Shown: piece after piece, positions 1-5,605 of the stretch | Layout: the number at the start of each line of letters is the position of its first letter | Numbering within the stretch: position 1 is the stretch's first letter | Assembly: GCA_012719335.1 (NCBI GenBank) | Contig: JAAYAO010000167.1 | Location: 1 to 7,153 of the forward strand | Direction of reading: 5' to 3' | Length of the DNA stretch: 7,153 nucleotides | DNA from: Propionibacterium sp. | GTDB taxonomy: Bacteria; Actinomycetota; Actinomycetes; Propionibacteriales; Propionibacteriaceae | Notes under the pieces: generated by a model | What the model was told of the DNA's origin: nothing | Seen by the model: the letters and a program-made list of their open reading frames with translations, nothing else | Database searches by the model: none | Made by a program: the position numbers and the translations under genes

Positions 1-68
1 AGGCACCCCCACGCCCGCCGCAGTCCCCGCAACAAAGACAGGGCGACGCACCCCCCGGCTGACCTCCC

Positions 69-105
69 GCGCCGGTTGAGCAGGCCGCGTGGCCGTGGCG
101 AAGCC
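69..105 (+). repeat. Interspersed palindromic repeat, degenerate copy 1
   Basis: This begins GCGCCGGTTGAGCAGGCCGC, like copies 2 and 3, then diverges. The central stem is shortened, and the end reads CGAAGCC instead of CGAAACC. It is the most decayed of the four copies. Its GGTTGA would supply the stop codon for the frame-2 peptide entering from the left edge. Confidence 0.6.
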
Positions 106-126
106 AGCGTCACACCCGGGGCCTCC

Positions 127-167
127 ACGCCGGTTGAGTAGGCCGCGTAGCGGCCGTATTCGAAACC
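127..167 (+). repeat. Interspersed palindromic repeat, copy 2
   Basis: A 41-bp unit starts ACGCCGGTTGAGTAGG and ends GTATTCGAAACC. Its core is a perfect stem-loop of GGCCGC, loop GTA, then GCGGCC. An outer GGTT/AACC pairing surrounds the core, giving a nested palindrome. It matches copy 3 except for one T/C change in the stem and one extra T before CGAAACC. Confidence 0.85.
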
Positions 168-204
168 TCGTGTTGTTCCCGGTTGGTCCGGGTTTGGTGT
201 TGCT

Positions 205-239
205 GGTTTCGACTCGGGCGCTGCGCGCCCGGCTCAACC
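205..239 (-). repeat. Interspersed palindromic repeat, inverted copy
   Basis: On the plus strand this begins GGTTTCGACTC and ends GGCTCAACC, which is the repeat read from the other strand. The core is GGGCGC, loop TGC, then GCGCCC (216-230). The stem bases differ from copy 2, yet pairing is perfect on both sides. That suggests the hairpin, not the sequence, is conserved. Confidence 0.8.
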
Positions 240-265
240 GACGCAACGCCACCTGGTCGGCTTCG

Positions 266-305
266 ACGCCGGTTGAGTAGGTCGCGTAGCGGCCGTATCG
301 AAACC
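266..305 (+). repeat. Interspersed palindromic repeat, copy 3
   Basis: A 40-bp unit nearly identical to copy 2. The left stem is GGTCGC rather than GGCCGC, leaving one G-U pair if transcribed on the plus strand. It ends TATCGAAACC, one T shorter than copy 2. With the inverted copy at 205-239 it forms a head-to-head pair separated by 26 bp. It lies about 65 bp upstream of the glycosyltransferase operon start. Confidence 0.85.
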
Positions 306-357
306 CGGTGCCATGACAGGGGTGCTCAACCAGCTGGGGCCCGTTCGGGCGCGATGT

Positions 358-363
358 CATACT
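358..363 (+). promoter_or_regulatory. Possible -10 element of a leaderless glycosyltransferase mRNA
   Basis: CATACT keeps the two most important -10 positions (A at 2, T at 6) and ends 7 nt before the GTG at 371, the spacing expected when transcription starts at the start codon. There is no Shine-Dalgarno in the preceding 15 bases and no clear -35 box. The same arrangement recurs at two other starts in this window. Confidence 0.4.
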
Positions 364-370
364 GGCCCGC

Positions 371-1741
371 GTGACGACGACTCTCCCGGTGCGCAGCAGC
401 CGCAACGCCGGCCCCACCAGGCGCGCCCTGCGGCGCTGGGTGACCTGGCCGAGTCTCGTCCTGGTGGCCGCCGTCGCGACCTGGATCGTCCTGATTCTGC
501 GGAATGTGCCCTGCCGGATGCGGTACTCCGGCTCGGCCCCCGACGTGTACGCGTTGATGTGTTACTCCGATGTCTGGCCGCTGTACTCGGCCCGCGGGCT
601 GATGGAGGGGCACACCCCCTACTTCGACACCGGGAGCCACCAGGTGCTGGAGTACCCGGTGCTGACCGGCCTGCTGCTGGAGATCGAACGCCTGATCACC
701 GCGGTGGTGGCACCCCAGGGCCGCGACCTGACCGGTGCCGAGCAGGTGTTCGCCACCCGGGTGTTCTTCGACGTGAACCTCGTGGTGATGTTCGCGTTCT
801 TCCTGATCACCGTGCTCGCCCACCTGCGGATCAGCCGCGACCGTCCGGGTGACGTGCTGATGCTGGCCGCCGCCCCGGTGGTGATACTTACCGGGGTGAT
901 CAACTGGGACCTGCCCGCGGTGGCCCTCACCTCACTGGCCATCCTCGCCTGGGCCCGCAGCCGTCCCCTGATCGCCGGGGTGCTGCTCGGCCTGGCCACC
1001 GCCGCCAAGCTCTACCCGGTGCTACTGCTCGGCCCCCTCCTGTTGCTCTGCCTGCGGGCCAACCGACTGGGCGCCTTCGGCCGCACCCTCGGCGGGTTCC
1101 TGGCCGGCTGGGGGCTGATCAACGCCCCGGTGTTCCTGTTCGCCCGGGACTCCTGGCTGGCCTTCTGGTCCTTCCACTCCGACCGCGGCGCCGACCTCGG
1201 TTCGGTCTGGTACGCCCTGGCCCTGGCCGGGGTGGACGTTCCCGATGTCAGCCGCTGGTCACTGGTGCTGCTGGTCGCCGGCTGCGCCCTGATCGGGCTG
1301 CTGATCCTGCTCGCGCCGCGACGTCCGCGGTTCGGGCAGGTTGCCTTCCTGGTGGTGATCGTCTTCGTGGTCACCGGGCAGGTGTACTCCCCGCAGTACG
1401 TGCTGTGGCTGGCGCCGCTGCTACTGCTGGCCCGGCCCCGATGGGGCGAATGGGTGGTGTTCACGCTCGCCGAGATCACCTACTTCGGTGCGATCTGGCT
1501 GCACCTGGGCGGCCAGTTGCAGCCCGGGGACGGGCCGGATTCGCTGTACATCCTGGCCATCGCGATCCGGGTGATCGTCCAACTCGCGTTGTCGGCCCTG
1601 GTGGTGCGCGACATCCTCGCTCCGCAACACGACCCGCTGCGCGTCCCCGGGGCCGACGACCAGGTCGGCGGCGTGCTCGACCATGCCCCGGACGCCGCCT
1701 GGTTCACCCGACTGCAGCCCCGGCGGGGCCGTCCCGCGTGA
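371..1741 (+). CDS. GT87 (DUF2029)-type polytopic membrane glycosyltransferase
   Basis: This 456-residue integral membrane protein has about ten hydrophobic segments and looks like a GT-C fold glycosyltransferase of the GT87/DUF2029 group, whose known members move mannose or arabinose from polyprenyl-phosphate sugars outside the membrane. Family-like features in order are a basic N-terminus then a first helix (about 27-44), an external loop with CYSDVWPLY (64-72, with the acidic residue GT-C enzymes need), EYPVLTG (94-100), NWDLP (178-182), AAKLYP (211-216), FHSDRGADLGSVWY (268-281) and SPQYVLWL (340-347). The hydrophilic tail with GGVLDHAPD resembles actinobacterial homologues related to mycobacterial Rv0051, as I recall them. 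The GTG at 371 is chosen because the basic N-terminus and leaderless-type promoter fit it. The stop overlaps the next start by 4 nt, so the two are very likely co-translated. The sugar and acceptor are unknown. Confidence 0.85.
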   Translation: MTTTLPVRSSRNAGPTRRALRRWVTWPSLVLVAAVATWIVLILRNVPCRMRYSGSAPDVYALMCYSDVWPLYSARGLMEGHTPYFDTGSHQVLEYPVLTGLLLEIERLITAVVAPQGRDLTGAEQVFATRVFFDVNLVVMFAFFLITVLAHLRISRDRPGDVLMLAAAPVVILTGVINWDLPAVALTSLAILAWARSRPLIAGVLLGLATAAKLYPVLLLGPLLLLCLRANRLGAFGRTLGGFLAGWGLINAPVFLFARDSWLAFWSFHSDRGADLGSVWYALALAGVDVPDVSRWSLVLLVAGCALIGLLILLAPRRPRFGQVAFLVVIVFVVTGQVYSPQYVLWLAPLLLLARPRWGEWVVFTLAEITYFGAIWLHLGGQLQPGDGPDSLYILAIAIRVIVQLALSALVVRDILAPQHDPLRVPGADDQVGGVLDHAPDAAWFTRLQPRRGRPA

Positions 1742-2889
1742 ACAGCCCCCCACCGTCCACCCCGACCGGTCTGCACCAGCCGGTCGACAGCGACTGGCGC
1801 ACCATGCTGCAGGCCTGGCTGGGCAGCCGGGGCCTGTTGCTGCTGGTCGGTGTGCTGCTGGCCCTGACCAGCGACCGCACCTTCGTCGACCTGGTCGGCA
1901 ACTGGGACGCCCAACACTTCTTCGCGATCGCCGAACGCGGCTACCCACCCGGCTCGAACGAGGTCGCGTTCTTTCCCGGCCTGCCCGGGATTCTGGCCTT
2001 CGGCAACCTGCTCGGGGTTCCGCCGGTGGTAACCGGGGTGATCGTGTCGACGGTTTGCTCACTGGTGGCCGCCCTCGCCCTGGTACGGCTGGGCGGGCCC
2101 TGGGCGAGCGTCGGATGGTTGTTCGCCCCGGTGGCGGTGTTCACCGTGGTGCCGTACACCGAGGCACTGTTCTGCGCCCTGGCCTTCTGGGCGTGGGTGT
2201 GGGCCCGCCGCGACACCTGGTGGTCGGCCGGCCTGCTCGCCGGAGCCGCCTGTGCGGTGCGGGTGTCGGGGCTGTTCCTGCTCGGGGCCCTGGCCGTGCT
2301 GGTGCTCACCGAACACGGCCGCGGCGCCGGCGTGGCGACCCGGCTCCGGGCCTGGACGGCGCGCGCGGTCTGGCTGCTGATTCCGGTGGCGGTGCTGTTC
2401 GGGTACGCGCTGTTCCTGTACCTGCAGACCGGATCCTGGACGGCCTGGTACTCCGCCCAGGTCGACGGCTGGCAACGCACCATGACCTGGCCCTGGGAAT
2501 CGGCCATTCGCACCCTGGAGGCGGTCGAACCCGGCGGCTACGCCGACCAGAACGGGTGGGGCACGATGATGCGCGCCGAAGTGGTGGCGATGGCCGTCGG
2601 AGTGCTGACCGTCGGCTGGTGCCTCGGTCGGCGGCTGTGGGCCGAGGCGTCCTGGGTGGCGGTGCAGGTGCTCGCCTTCTCGATGTCGGTGTGGTGGATC
2701 TCGGTGAACCGGGCCGTGCTGTTGTGGTTTCCCACCTGGCTGATGCTCGCCACCCTGATCGAATGGCGCCCGGCCCGTCCGGCCGCCCGGATCGCCCATC
2801 ACCTGGCCGTCGGCGTCCTGCTCGCCGTCGGGCTCGGCTTCATGCTGTGGTGGGCCCGGATGTTCTTCACCGGCGCCTGGGCGAGTTAG
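1738..2889 (+). CDS. PIG-V-like membrane mannosyltransferase
   Basis: This 383-residue polytopic membrane protein resembles bacterial PIG-V (GPI mannosyltransferase 2-like) enzymes, a GT-C family expected to use a dolichol- or polyprenyl-phosphate-linked mannose. Visible hallmarks are NWDAQHFFAIAERGY (55-69), where Asp57 in the first external loop is the likely catalytic or metal-binding residue, EVAFFPGLPG (75-84), PYTEALF (139-145) and AVRVSG (173-178), followed by repeated Trp-rich helices to the C-terminus. The GTG at 1738 overlaps the upstream stop as GTGA, which decides the start; in-frame starts further upstream (from 1405) would lie inside the GT87 gene and give an Arg/Pro-rich non-protein-like sequence. 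No separate promoter or good Shine-Dalgarno is visible, so translation probably depends on coupling. The family call is strong, but the mannose donor and acceptor are inferred. Confidence 0.85.
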   Translation: MNSPPPSTPTGLHQPVDSDWRTMLQAWLGSRGLLLLVGVLLALTSDRTFVDLVGNWDAQHFFAIAERGYPPGSNEVAFFPGLPGILAFGNLLGVPPVVTGVIVSTVCSLVAALALVRLGGPWASVGWLFAPVAVFTVVPYTEALFCALAFWAWVWARRDTWWSAGLLAGAACAVRVSGLFLLGALAVLVLTEHGRGAGVATRLRAWTARAVWLLIPVAVLFGYALFLYLQTGSWTAWYSAQVDGWQRTMTWPWESAIRTLEAVEPGGYADQNGWGTMMRAEVVAMAVGVLTVGWCLGRRLWAEASWVAVQVLAFSMSVWWISVNRAVLLWFPTWLMLATLIEWRPARPAARIAHHLAVGVLLAVGLGFMLWWARMFFTGAWAS

Positions 2890-2916
2890 GCCGCGACCCT
2901 CGTCCGGGCCCGCCGG

Positions 2917-3591
2917 TCAGGCCTCGAGCGCGGGTCGGTCGCCCCCGTCCCGGATCATCTTCTTCTCGTGCCGACGCATCTGCCACCGGTCGAAACCCTC
3001 GGGGTGGCGCACCCGCACGTTGCCGGCGCACCGGCCCCGCACCACGATCCGCGGGTTGTCCCCGGTCGGACGGGTGCTGACCCGGGACTTCGCCTCGTTC
3101 TGGGCGCCGCTGATCTGCAGCCGTTCGGTGTCCACCCCCCAGCCCTCGGGGACGACCAGGATGATCGTCCCGCCACCACTGAGCAGCACCAGGTCGATCA
3201 GCTTCGCGCCCGGCCGGGCGTGCACGAAGTTCAGCCGCACGGTCGACCAGCCGGTGACCACCTCCAGGAAGGGCGGCACCTCCCAGTCGCCGATCTTGGT
3301 CAGCGAATCCTTCACGTTCAGCACCAGCGGGTTGTCCCACCGGTAGCCGGGTCCGTCCCCGGCCACCTGCTCGTCGGTGATCACCGCGTGCAGTCGCTCG
3401 GCCTCGACCAGGTCGTCCAACACCGCGATCAGATCGGCGCGGGTCACCGCACCGAAAGCCCGATCCAGCCGCGGGGTCAGCTCGTCGAAACTGATCCGGC
3501 CGTCGGCGGCCGCATCACGCAACTGGGCTGCGGCGTTCTCGCGCTGCAGGTTGCTGACGCGCAGGTGAGCATCCGGGTCCTCCGTGGTCAT
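2917..3591 (-). CDS. DUF1707 and LiaF-like C-terminal domain protein
   Basis: This 224-residue protein has no signal peptide and no membrane helix. Residues about 9-61 form a DUF1707 domain: LRVSNLQRENAAAQLRDAAA, then DGRISFDELTPRLDRAF and an AVTRADLIAVLDDL ending, the usual short helical N-terminal module of actinobacterial proteins. Residues about 88-195 are beta-rich (LIDLVLLSGGGTIILVVPEGWGV, then ISGAQNEAKSR and PRIVVRGRCAGNVRVRH), like the C-terminal domain of LiaF/cell-wall-antibiotic-response proteins. The basic tail (RWQMRRHEKKMIRD) could contact membrane or nucleic acid. ATG at 3591 is chosen because the DUF1707 domain begins right after it; the longer frame from 3666 adds an Arg-rich, implausible 25 residues and runs nearly to the start of the divergent peptidase gene. 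The gene converges on the PIG-V gene with 27 bp between stops. A role in envelope stress sensing is inferred from family resemblance. Confidence 0.88.
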   Translation of the reverse strand: MTTEDPDAHLRVSNLQRENAAAQLRDAAADGRISFDELTPRLDRAFGAVTRADLIAVLDDLVEAERLHAVITDEQVAGDGPGYRWDNPLVLNVKDSLTKIGDWEVPPFLEVVTGWSTVRLNFVHARPGAKLIDLVLLSGGGTIILVVPEGWGVDTERLQISGAQNEAKSRVSTRPTGDNPRIVVRGRCAGNVRVRHPEGFDRWQMRRHEKKMIRDGGDRPALEA

Positions 3592-3597
3592 GGCGCA

Positions 3598-3603
3598 AGC
3601 GTA
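3598..3603 (-). promoter_or_regulatory. Possible -10 element for a leaderless DUF1707 gene
   Basis: Read on the minus strand, TACGCT fits TANNNT and is followed by six bases (TGCGCC) and then the ATG at 3591. No Shine-Dalgarno precedes that ATG. Transcription would start at or within a base of the start codon. Confidence 0.5.
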
Positions 3604-3652
3604 ATGGTCAGCCCGGCCCCGTCCGGGGAGTCGAAGCCGGTGAGGTGGCCGC

Positions 3653-3660
3653 ACCGCGGT
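3653..3660. promoter_or_regulatory. Palindrome ACCGCGGT in the divergent promoter region
   Basis: This perfect 8-bp palindrome abuts the upstream edge of the possible -10 of the M48 gene, a position where a bound regulator would block RNA polymerase. GC-rich 8-mers of this sort also arise by chance, so the operator idea is weak. Confidence 0.2.
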
Positions 3661-3661
3661 A

Positions 3662-3667
3662 CACAAT
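3662..3667 (+). promoter_or_regulatory. Possible -10 element for a leaderless M48 peptidase gene
   Basis: CACAAT (alternatively TACACA, shifted two bases left) ends 7 nt before the ATG at 3675. No Shine-Dalgarno lies in the 15 bases upstream of that ATG. With the minus-strand element at 3598-3603 it would make the 83-bp gap a back-to-back promoter. Confidence 0.45.
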
Positions 3668-3674
3668 GGTCGGT

Positions 3675-4676
3675 ATGACCGACATCAGCCGCGCCCGCGT
3701 CCGCCTGCCCCGCATCAGTTCCCGAGCCTGGGAGCACCCGGCCGACCGGGGAGCCCTGACCGCCCTGCGCAAGCTGAAGGGCTTCGACCTGGTGCTGCGC
3801 AAGATCTCCGGAGTCATTCCCGAGCGCATGGTGCGGATGAACTACCTCGGCTCGGCGGTTAAGGTCGGTGACCGGCAGTACCCGCGGATCTACCAGCTCT
3901 ACGCCGAGGCCGGGGCCGTCCTGGACATCGCCGAACTGCCCGAGCTGTACGTGGTCGCCGACCCGCACCTGAACGCGATGTGCATCGGCATGGACAAGCC
4001 GATCATCGTGGTCAACTCCGCCCTGGTCGACCTGATGGACGACGACGAACTGCGCTTCGTGCTCGGCCACGAACTCGGCCACGCGGTCAGCGGCCACGCC
4101 CTCTACCGCACACTGCTGCTGCTGATCGTCGGGATGACCAAGTCGTTCGGCTCGATCCCGTTCTCGGGCATCGCCTTCCGGGTGATCACCGCGGGGTTGA
4201 TGGAATGGCAGCGCAAGTCCGAACTGTCCGGCGACCGGGCCGGCCTCCTCGCCACCCAGGACAAGACCGCCGCGATCCGCACCATGCTGAAGCTGGCCAG
4301 CGGCGGGCACCTCGACCAGCTCGACACCACCACCTTCCTGGAACAGGCCCGCGAATACGCCGCCACCGAAGACCTGCGCGACTCGGTGCTGAAGTGGCTG
4401 CTGCTGGAGACCGCCAGCCACCCCTTCGCGGTGATCCGGGCCGGGGAGCTGCAGAAGTGGGCCACCTCGGGCGAGTACGTGAAGATCATCGGCGGCGACT
4501 ACCCCAAGCGCGATGACGACGACAAGGCCACGATCAGCGACGAGGCCCAGGCCGCCGCGGACAGCTACTCCGAAGCCTTCGCCAAGTCGGAGGACGCCTT
4601 CACCAAGCTGCTGCGCGATGTCGGCGACACCGTCGGCAACCTGCGTGACTGGGTGATCGGCCGCAAGCGGGACTGA
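3675..4676 (+). CDS. M48 family zinc metallopeptidase
   Basis: This 333-residue protein carries a complete M48 (HtpX/Ste24-like) active site. GHELGHAVSGH at 131-141 supplies the HExxH zinc ligands His132 and His136 with catalytic Glu133. KSELSGDRAG (181-190) supplies the third ligand Glu183 and conserved Asp187. SHPFAVIRAGEL (248-259) matches the family's His-Pro...Arg segment near the end of the domain. A hydrophobic stretch follows the zinc motif (about 145-175). Unlike HtpX there are no N-terminal membrane helices, so the protein is probably cytoplasmic and membrane-associated, or soluble. An acidic/amphipathic tail (about 278-330, RDDDDK then helical) may be a partner-binding or coiled segment. 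ATG 3675 is preferred over GTG 3645 and ATG 3666 because it matches the leaderless spacing and the natural start MTDISRARVRLPRISSRAWE. The gene is divergent from the DUF1707 gene. Substrates are unknown; membrane-protein quality control is the family expectation. Confidence 0.92.
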   Translation: MTDISRARVRLPRISSRAWEHPADRGALTALRKLKGFDLVLRKISGVIPERMVRMNYLGSAVKVGDRQYPRIYQLYAEAGAVLDIAELPELYVVADPHLNAMCIGMDKPIIVVNSALVDLMDDDELRFVLGHELGHAVSGHALYRTLLLLIVGMTKSFGSIPFSGIAFRVITAGLMEWQRKSELSGDRAGLLATQDKTAAIRTMLKLASGGHLDQLDTTTFLEQAREYAATEDLRDSVLKWLLLETASHPFAVIRAGELQKWATSGEYVKIIGGDYPKRDDDDKATISDEAQAAADSYSEAFAKSEDAFTKLLRDVGDTVGNLRDWVIGRKRD

Positions 4677-4680
4677 GCAA

Positions 4681-4809
4681 CCGGCGACCGGGTACCTGCT
4701 CCAACTGCGGGCTGCTGCAAACCGCCTTCTTTCCGGGCCTCGACCCCGAATAGCCGATAACGGCCCACCAGGAGGCGGTTTGCAGCAGGGCGGGCTGGTG
4801 CCCGACCGG
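4681..4809. repeat. Long imperfect inverted repeat between convergent genes
   Basis: The main arms are 4712-4730 and 4770-4788. Sixteen consecutive bases pair perfectly (CTGCTGCAAACCGCCT with AGGCGGTTTGCAGCAG), and three more pairs follow with one G-T wobble. Outside them, 4689-4696 (CGGGTACC) pairs with 4797-4804 (GGTGCCCG) with one wobble, and CCGG at 4681-4684 can pair with 4806-4809. Inside, GGGCC (4735-4739) can pair with GGCCC (4762-4766); a competing small hairpin is GCCG, ATAA, CGGC (4753-4764). The structure fills nearly all of the gap between the M48 and ATP-grasp stops. It could terminate transcription from both sides, although no T-run follows either arm. It could also be a decayed small mobile element or repeat family member. 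Confidence 0.8.
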
Positions 4810-4817
4810 TTCGGGGG

Positions 4818-5600
4818 TCAGCCGGCGGCGGCCAGCACCCGTTCGGCGAGGCGGCGGCCGGCGTCCGGCACCCCCTTGAAGCCGGGGAAGCTGGACAGAT
4901 CCACCACCCAGGGCTCGCCGTCGTGCTCGATGATGTCCACGCCGTAGACGTCGGTGCCGAGGGCATCGCCGCAATCCCGGGCGATCCGTTCCAGGGCCGG
5001 AGGCAGCGTGACCACCTCACCGAACTTCTGCTGATCGGTGGGCGGCCAGACCCGCATCACACAGAACACCTCATCGCCGATCCGGTAGATCTTCCGGTCC
5101 AGCCCGTCGGGAGCGAAGTAGCGCTGGGCGAACATCTCCTCGTCACCGAAATCGGCCGGCAGCTCCTCGGCGGTGTGCACCACCTCGATGCCACGACCCC
5201 GCGACCCGCGCACCGGTTTGATGATCACCGGGCCCCGGGCCAGCAGCGGCAGCACGTCATCTGGATGGGTGACCGACACACACGCCGGCACCGGCACCCC
5301 CGACGACTGCAACACCATGTTGGTGGCCAGCTTGTCGCGGCACAGGGCGGTGACCGGGTACGGGCTGATCGTCGGCACGTCCGCCTCGTGATAGCGGCGG
5401 GCCAGGGTCAGGGCGTCGGTCGACTTGGCCTTGAGCACGCACACATCGGTGGCCCGCAGCGGCTCGTCGGTGACGTTCACCTCCTCGGGGTGCACATGGG
5501 TCACCCCGGCGCCGTGCCGGCGCAGGGTTTCGACCAGCTCGTCCATCACCGGGCTGCGGCGTTCGACCGACTTGCGGGTGCGGAGAATCGTGATGTCCAT
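4818..5600 (-). CDS. Small ATP-grasp (RimK/ITPK-like) ligase or kinase
   Basis: This 260-residue cytoplasmic protein has the ATP-grasp fold layout. An N-terminal alpha/beta domain (1-85) ends in ISPYPVTALCRDK, with Lys90 a likely ATP ligand. Next come VIIKPVRGSRGRGIEV (125-140), with Lys128 and the glycine-rich loop, then MFAQRY (156-161), GVDIIEHDGE (220-229, Asp222 a likely metal ligand) and VVDLSSFPGFKGV (232-244). In most ATP-grasp enzymes the last motif is E-x-N; here it is Asp234-x-Ser236. The D-x-N-x-FPG form of inositol-phosphate 5/6-kinases is the closest pattern I know. RimK-like ligases join amino acids to a carboxylate, ITPK phosphorylates inositol phosphates; the substrate here cannot be told. 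ATG 5600 is fixed by GAGGTG 6 nt upstream. The frame further upstream (to 5702) lies in the transporter gene. It is translationally coupled to the transporter, implying a shared pathway. Confidence 0.87.
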   Translation of the reverse strand: MDITILRTRKSVERRSPVMDELVETLRRHGAGVTHVHPEEVNVTDEPLRATDVCVLKAKSTDALTLARRYHEADVPTISPYPVTALCRDKLATNMVLQSSGVPVPACVSVTHPDDVLPLLARGPVIIKPVRGSRGRGIEVVHTAEELPADFGDEEMFAQRYFAPDGLDRKIYRIGDEVFCVMRVWPPTDQQKFGEVVTLPPALERIARDCGDALGTDVYGVDIIEHDGEPWVVDLSSFPGFKGVPDAGRRLAERVLAAAG

Positions 5601-5605
5601 GGTTG

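Larger units (their letters stand above)
1..370. other. Left-edge non-coding, repeat-rich region
   Basis: No reading frame here looks like a real complete protein; the short frames are Arg/Pro-rich translations of the repeats. Four palindromic repeat copies lie between 69 and 305, plus a small perfect hairpin at 178-192 (CCGGG arms, 5-nt loop TTGGT). Two frames are open from the left edge: frame 2 ends in a TGA at 77-79, inside the first repeat copy, and frame 3 ends at 60-62. The frame-2 peptide (25 residues, rich in Ala, Pro, Thr and Arg) could be the low-complexity C-terminus of an upstream gene. In mycobacteria a GT87-type gene follows the penicillin-binding protein gene ponA1, whose product has such a tail, but nothing visible here proves that link. 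Confidence 0.6.

Noticed and set aside
69..305. CRISPR array
   Set aside because: The repeats are spaced irregularly, one is inverted, the copies diverge and the intervals are not of uniform length. No cas gene is present.
1405..1737. Longer N-terminus for the PIG-V-like protein
   Set aside because: It would lie wholly inside the GT87 gene and encodes an Arg/Pro/Ala-rich sequence unlike a membrane enzyme. The GTGA overlap at 1738 is a natural start.
2059..2802. 247-codon minus-strand frame opposite the PIG-V gene
   Set aside because: It is a low-complexity His/Gln/Gly/Pro-rich antisense shadow of a well-supported gene.
2890..2916. Terminator between the convergent PIG-V and DUF1707 genes
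   Set aside because: The 27 bp are GC-rich, with only short self-complementary bits such as GGGCCC. There is no convincing stem with loop.
1683..3080. 465-codon plus-strand open frame across the glycosyltransferase genes, and similar long frames on both strands
   Set aside because: These are Arg/Pro/Gly/His-rich frames created by high G+C content opposite or out of phase with recognised genes. None shows a recognisable domain.
3592..3666. Upstream start for the DUF1707 protein
   Set aside because: The extra 25 residues are Arg/Pro-rich and precede the point where the family domain begins. This start would also occupy the divergent promoter region.
3645..3674. Earlier starts (GTG 3645, ATG 3666) for the M48 peptidase
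   Set aside because: Neither has a good Shine-Dalgarno, and both would place the likely -10 element inside the coding sequence. ATG 3675 fits better, though 3666 cannot be fully excluded.
4512..4526. DDDDK sequence in the M48 tail as a protease-recognition site
   Set aside because: It matches the animal enteropeptidase site by chance within an acidic linker. No such activity is expected here.
4712..4788. Standard intrinsic terminator
   Set aside because: The 39-nt loop is long and no T-run follows on either strand. It is kept as an inverted repeat with termination only a possibility.
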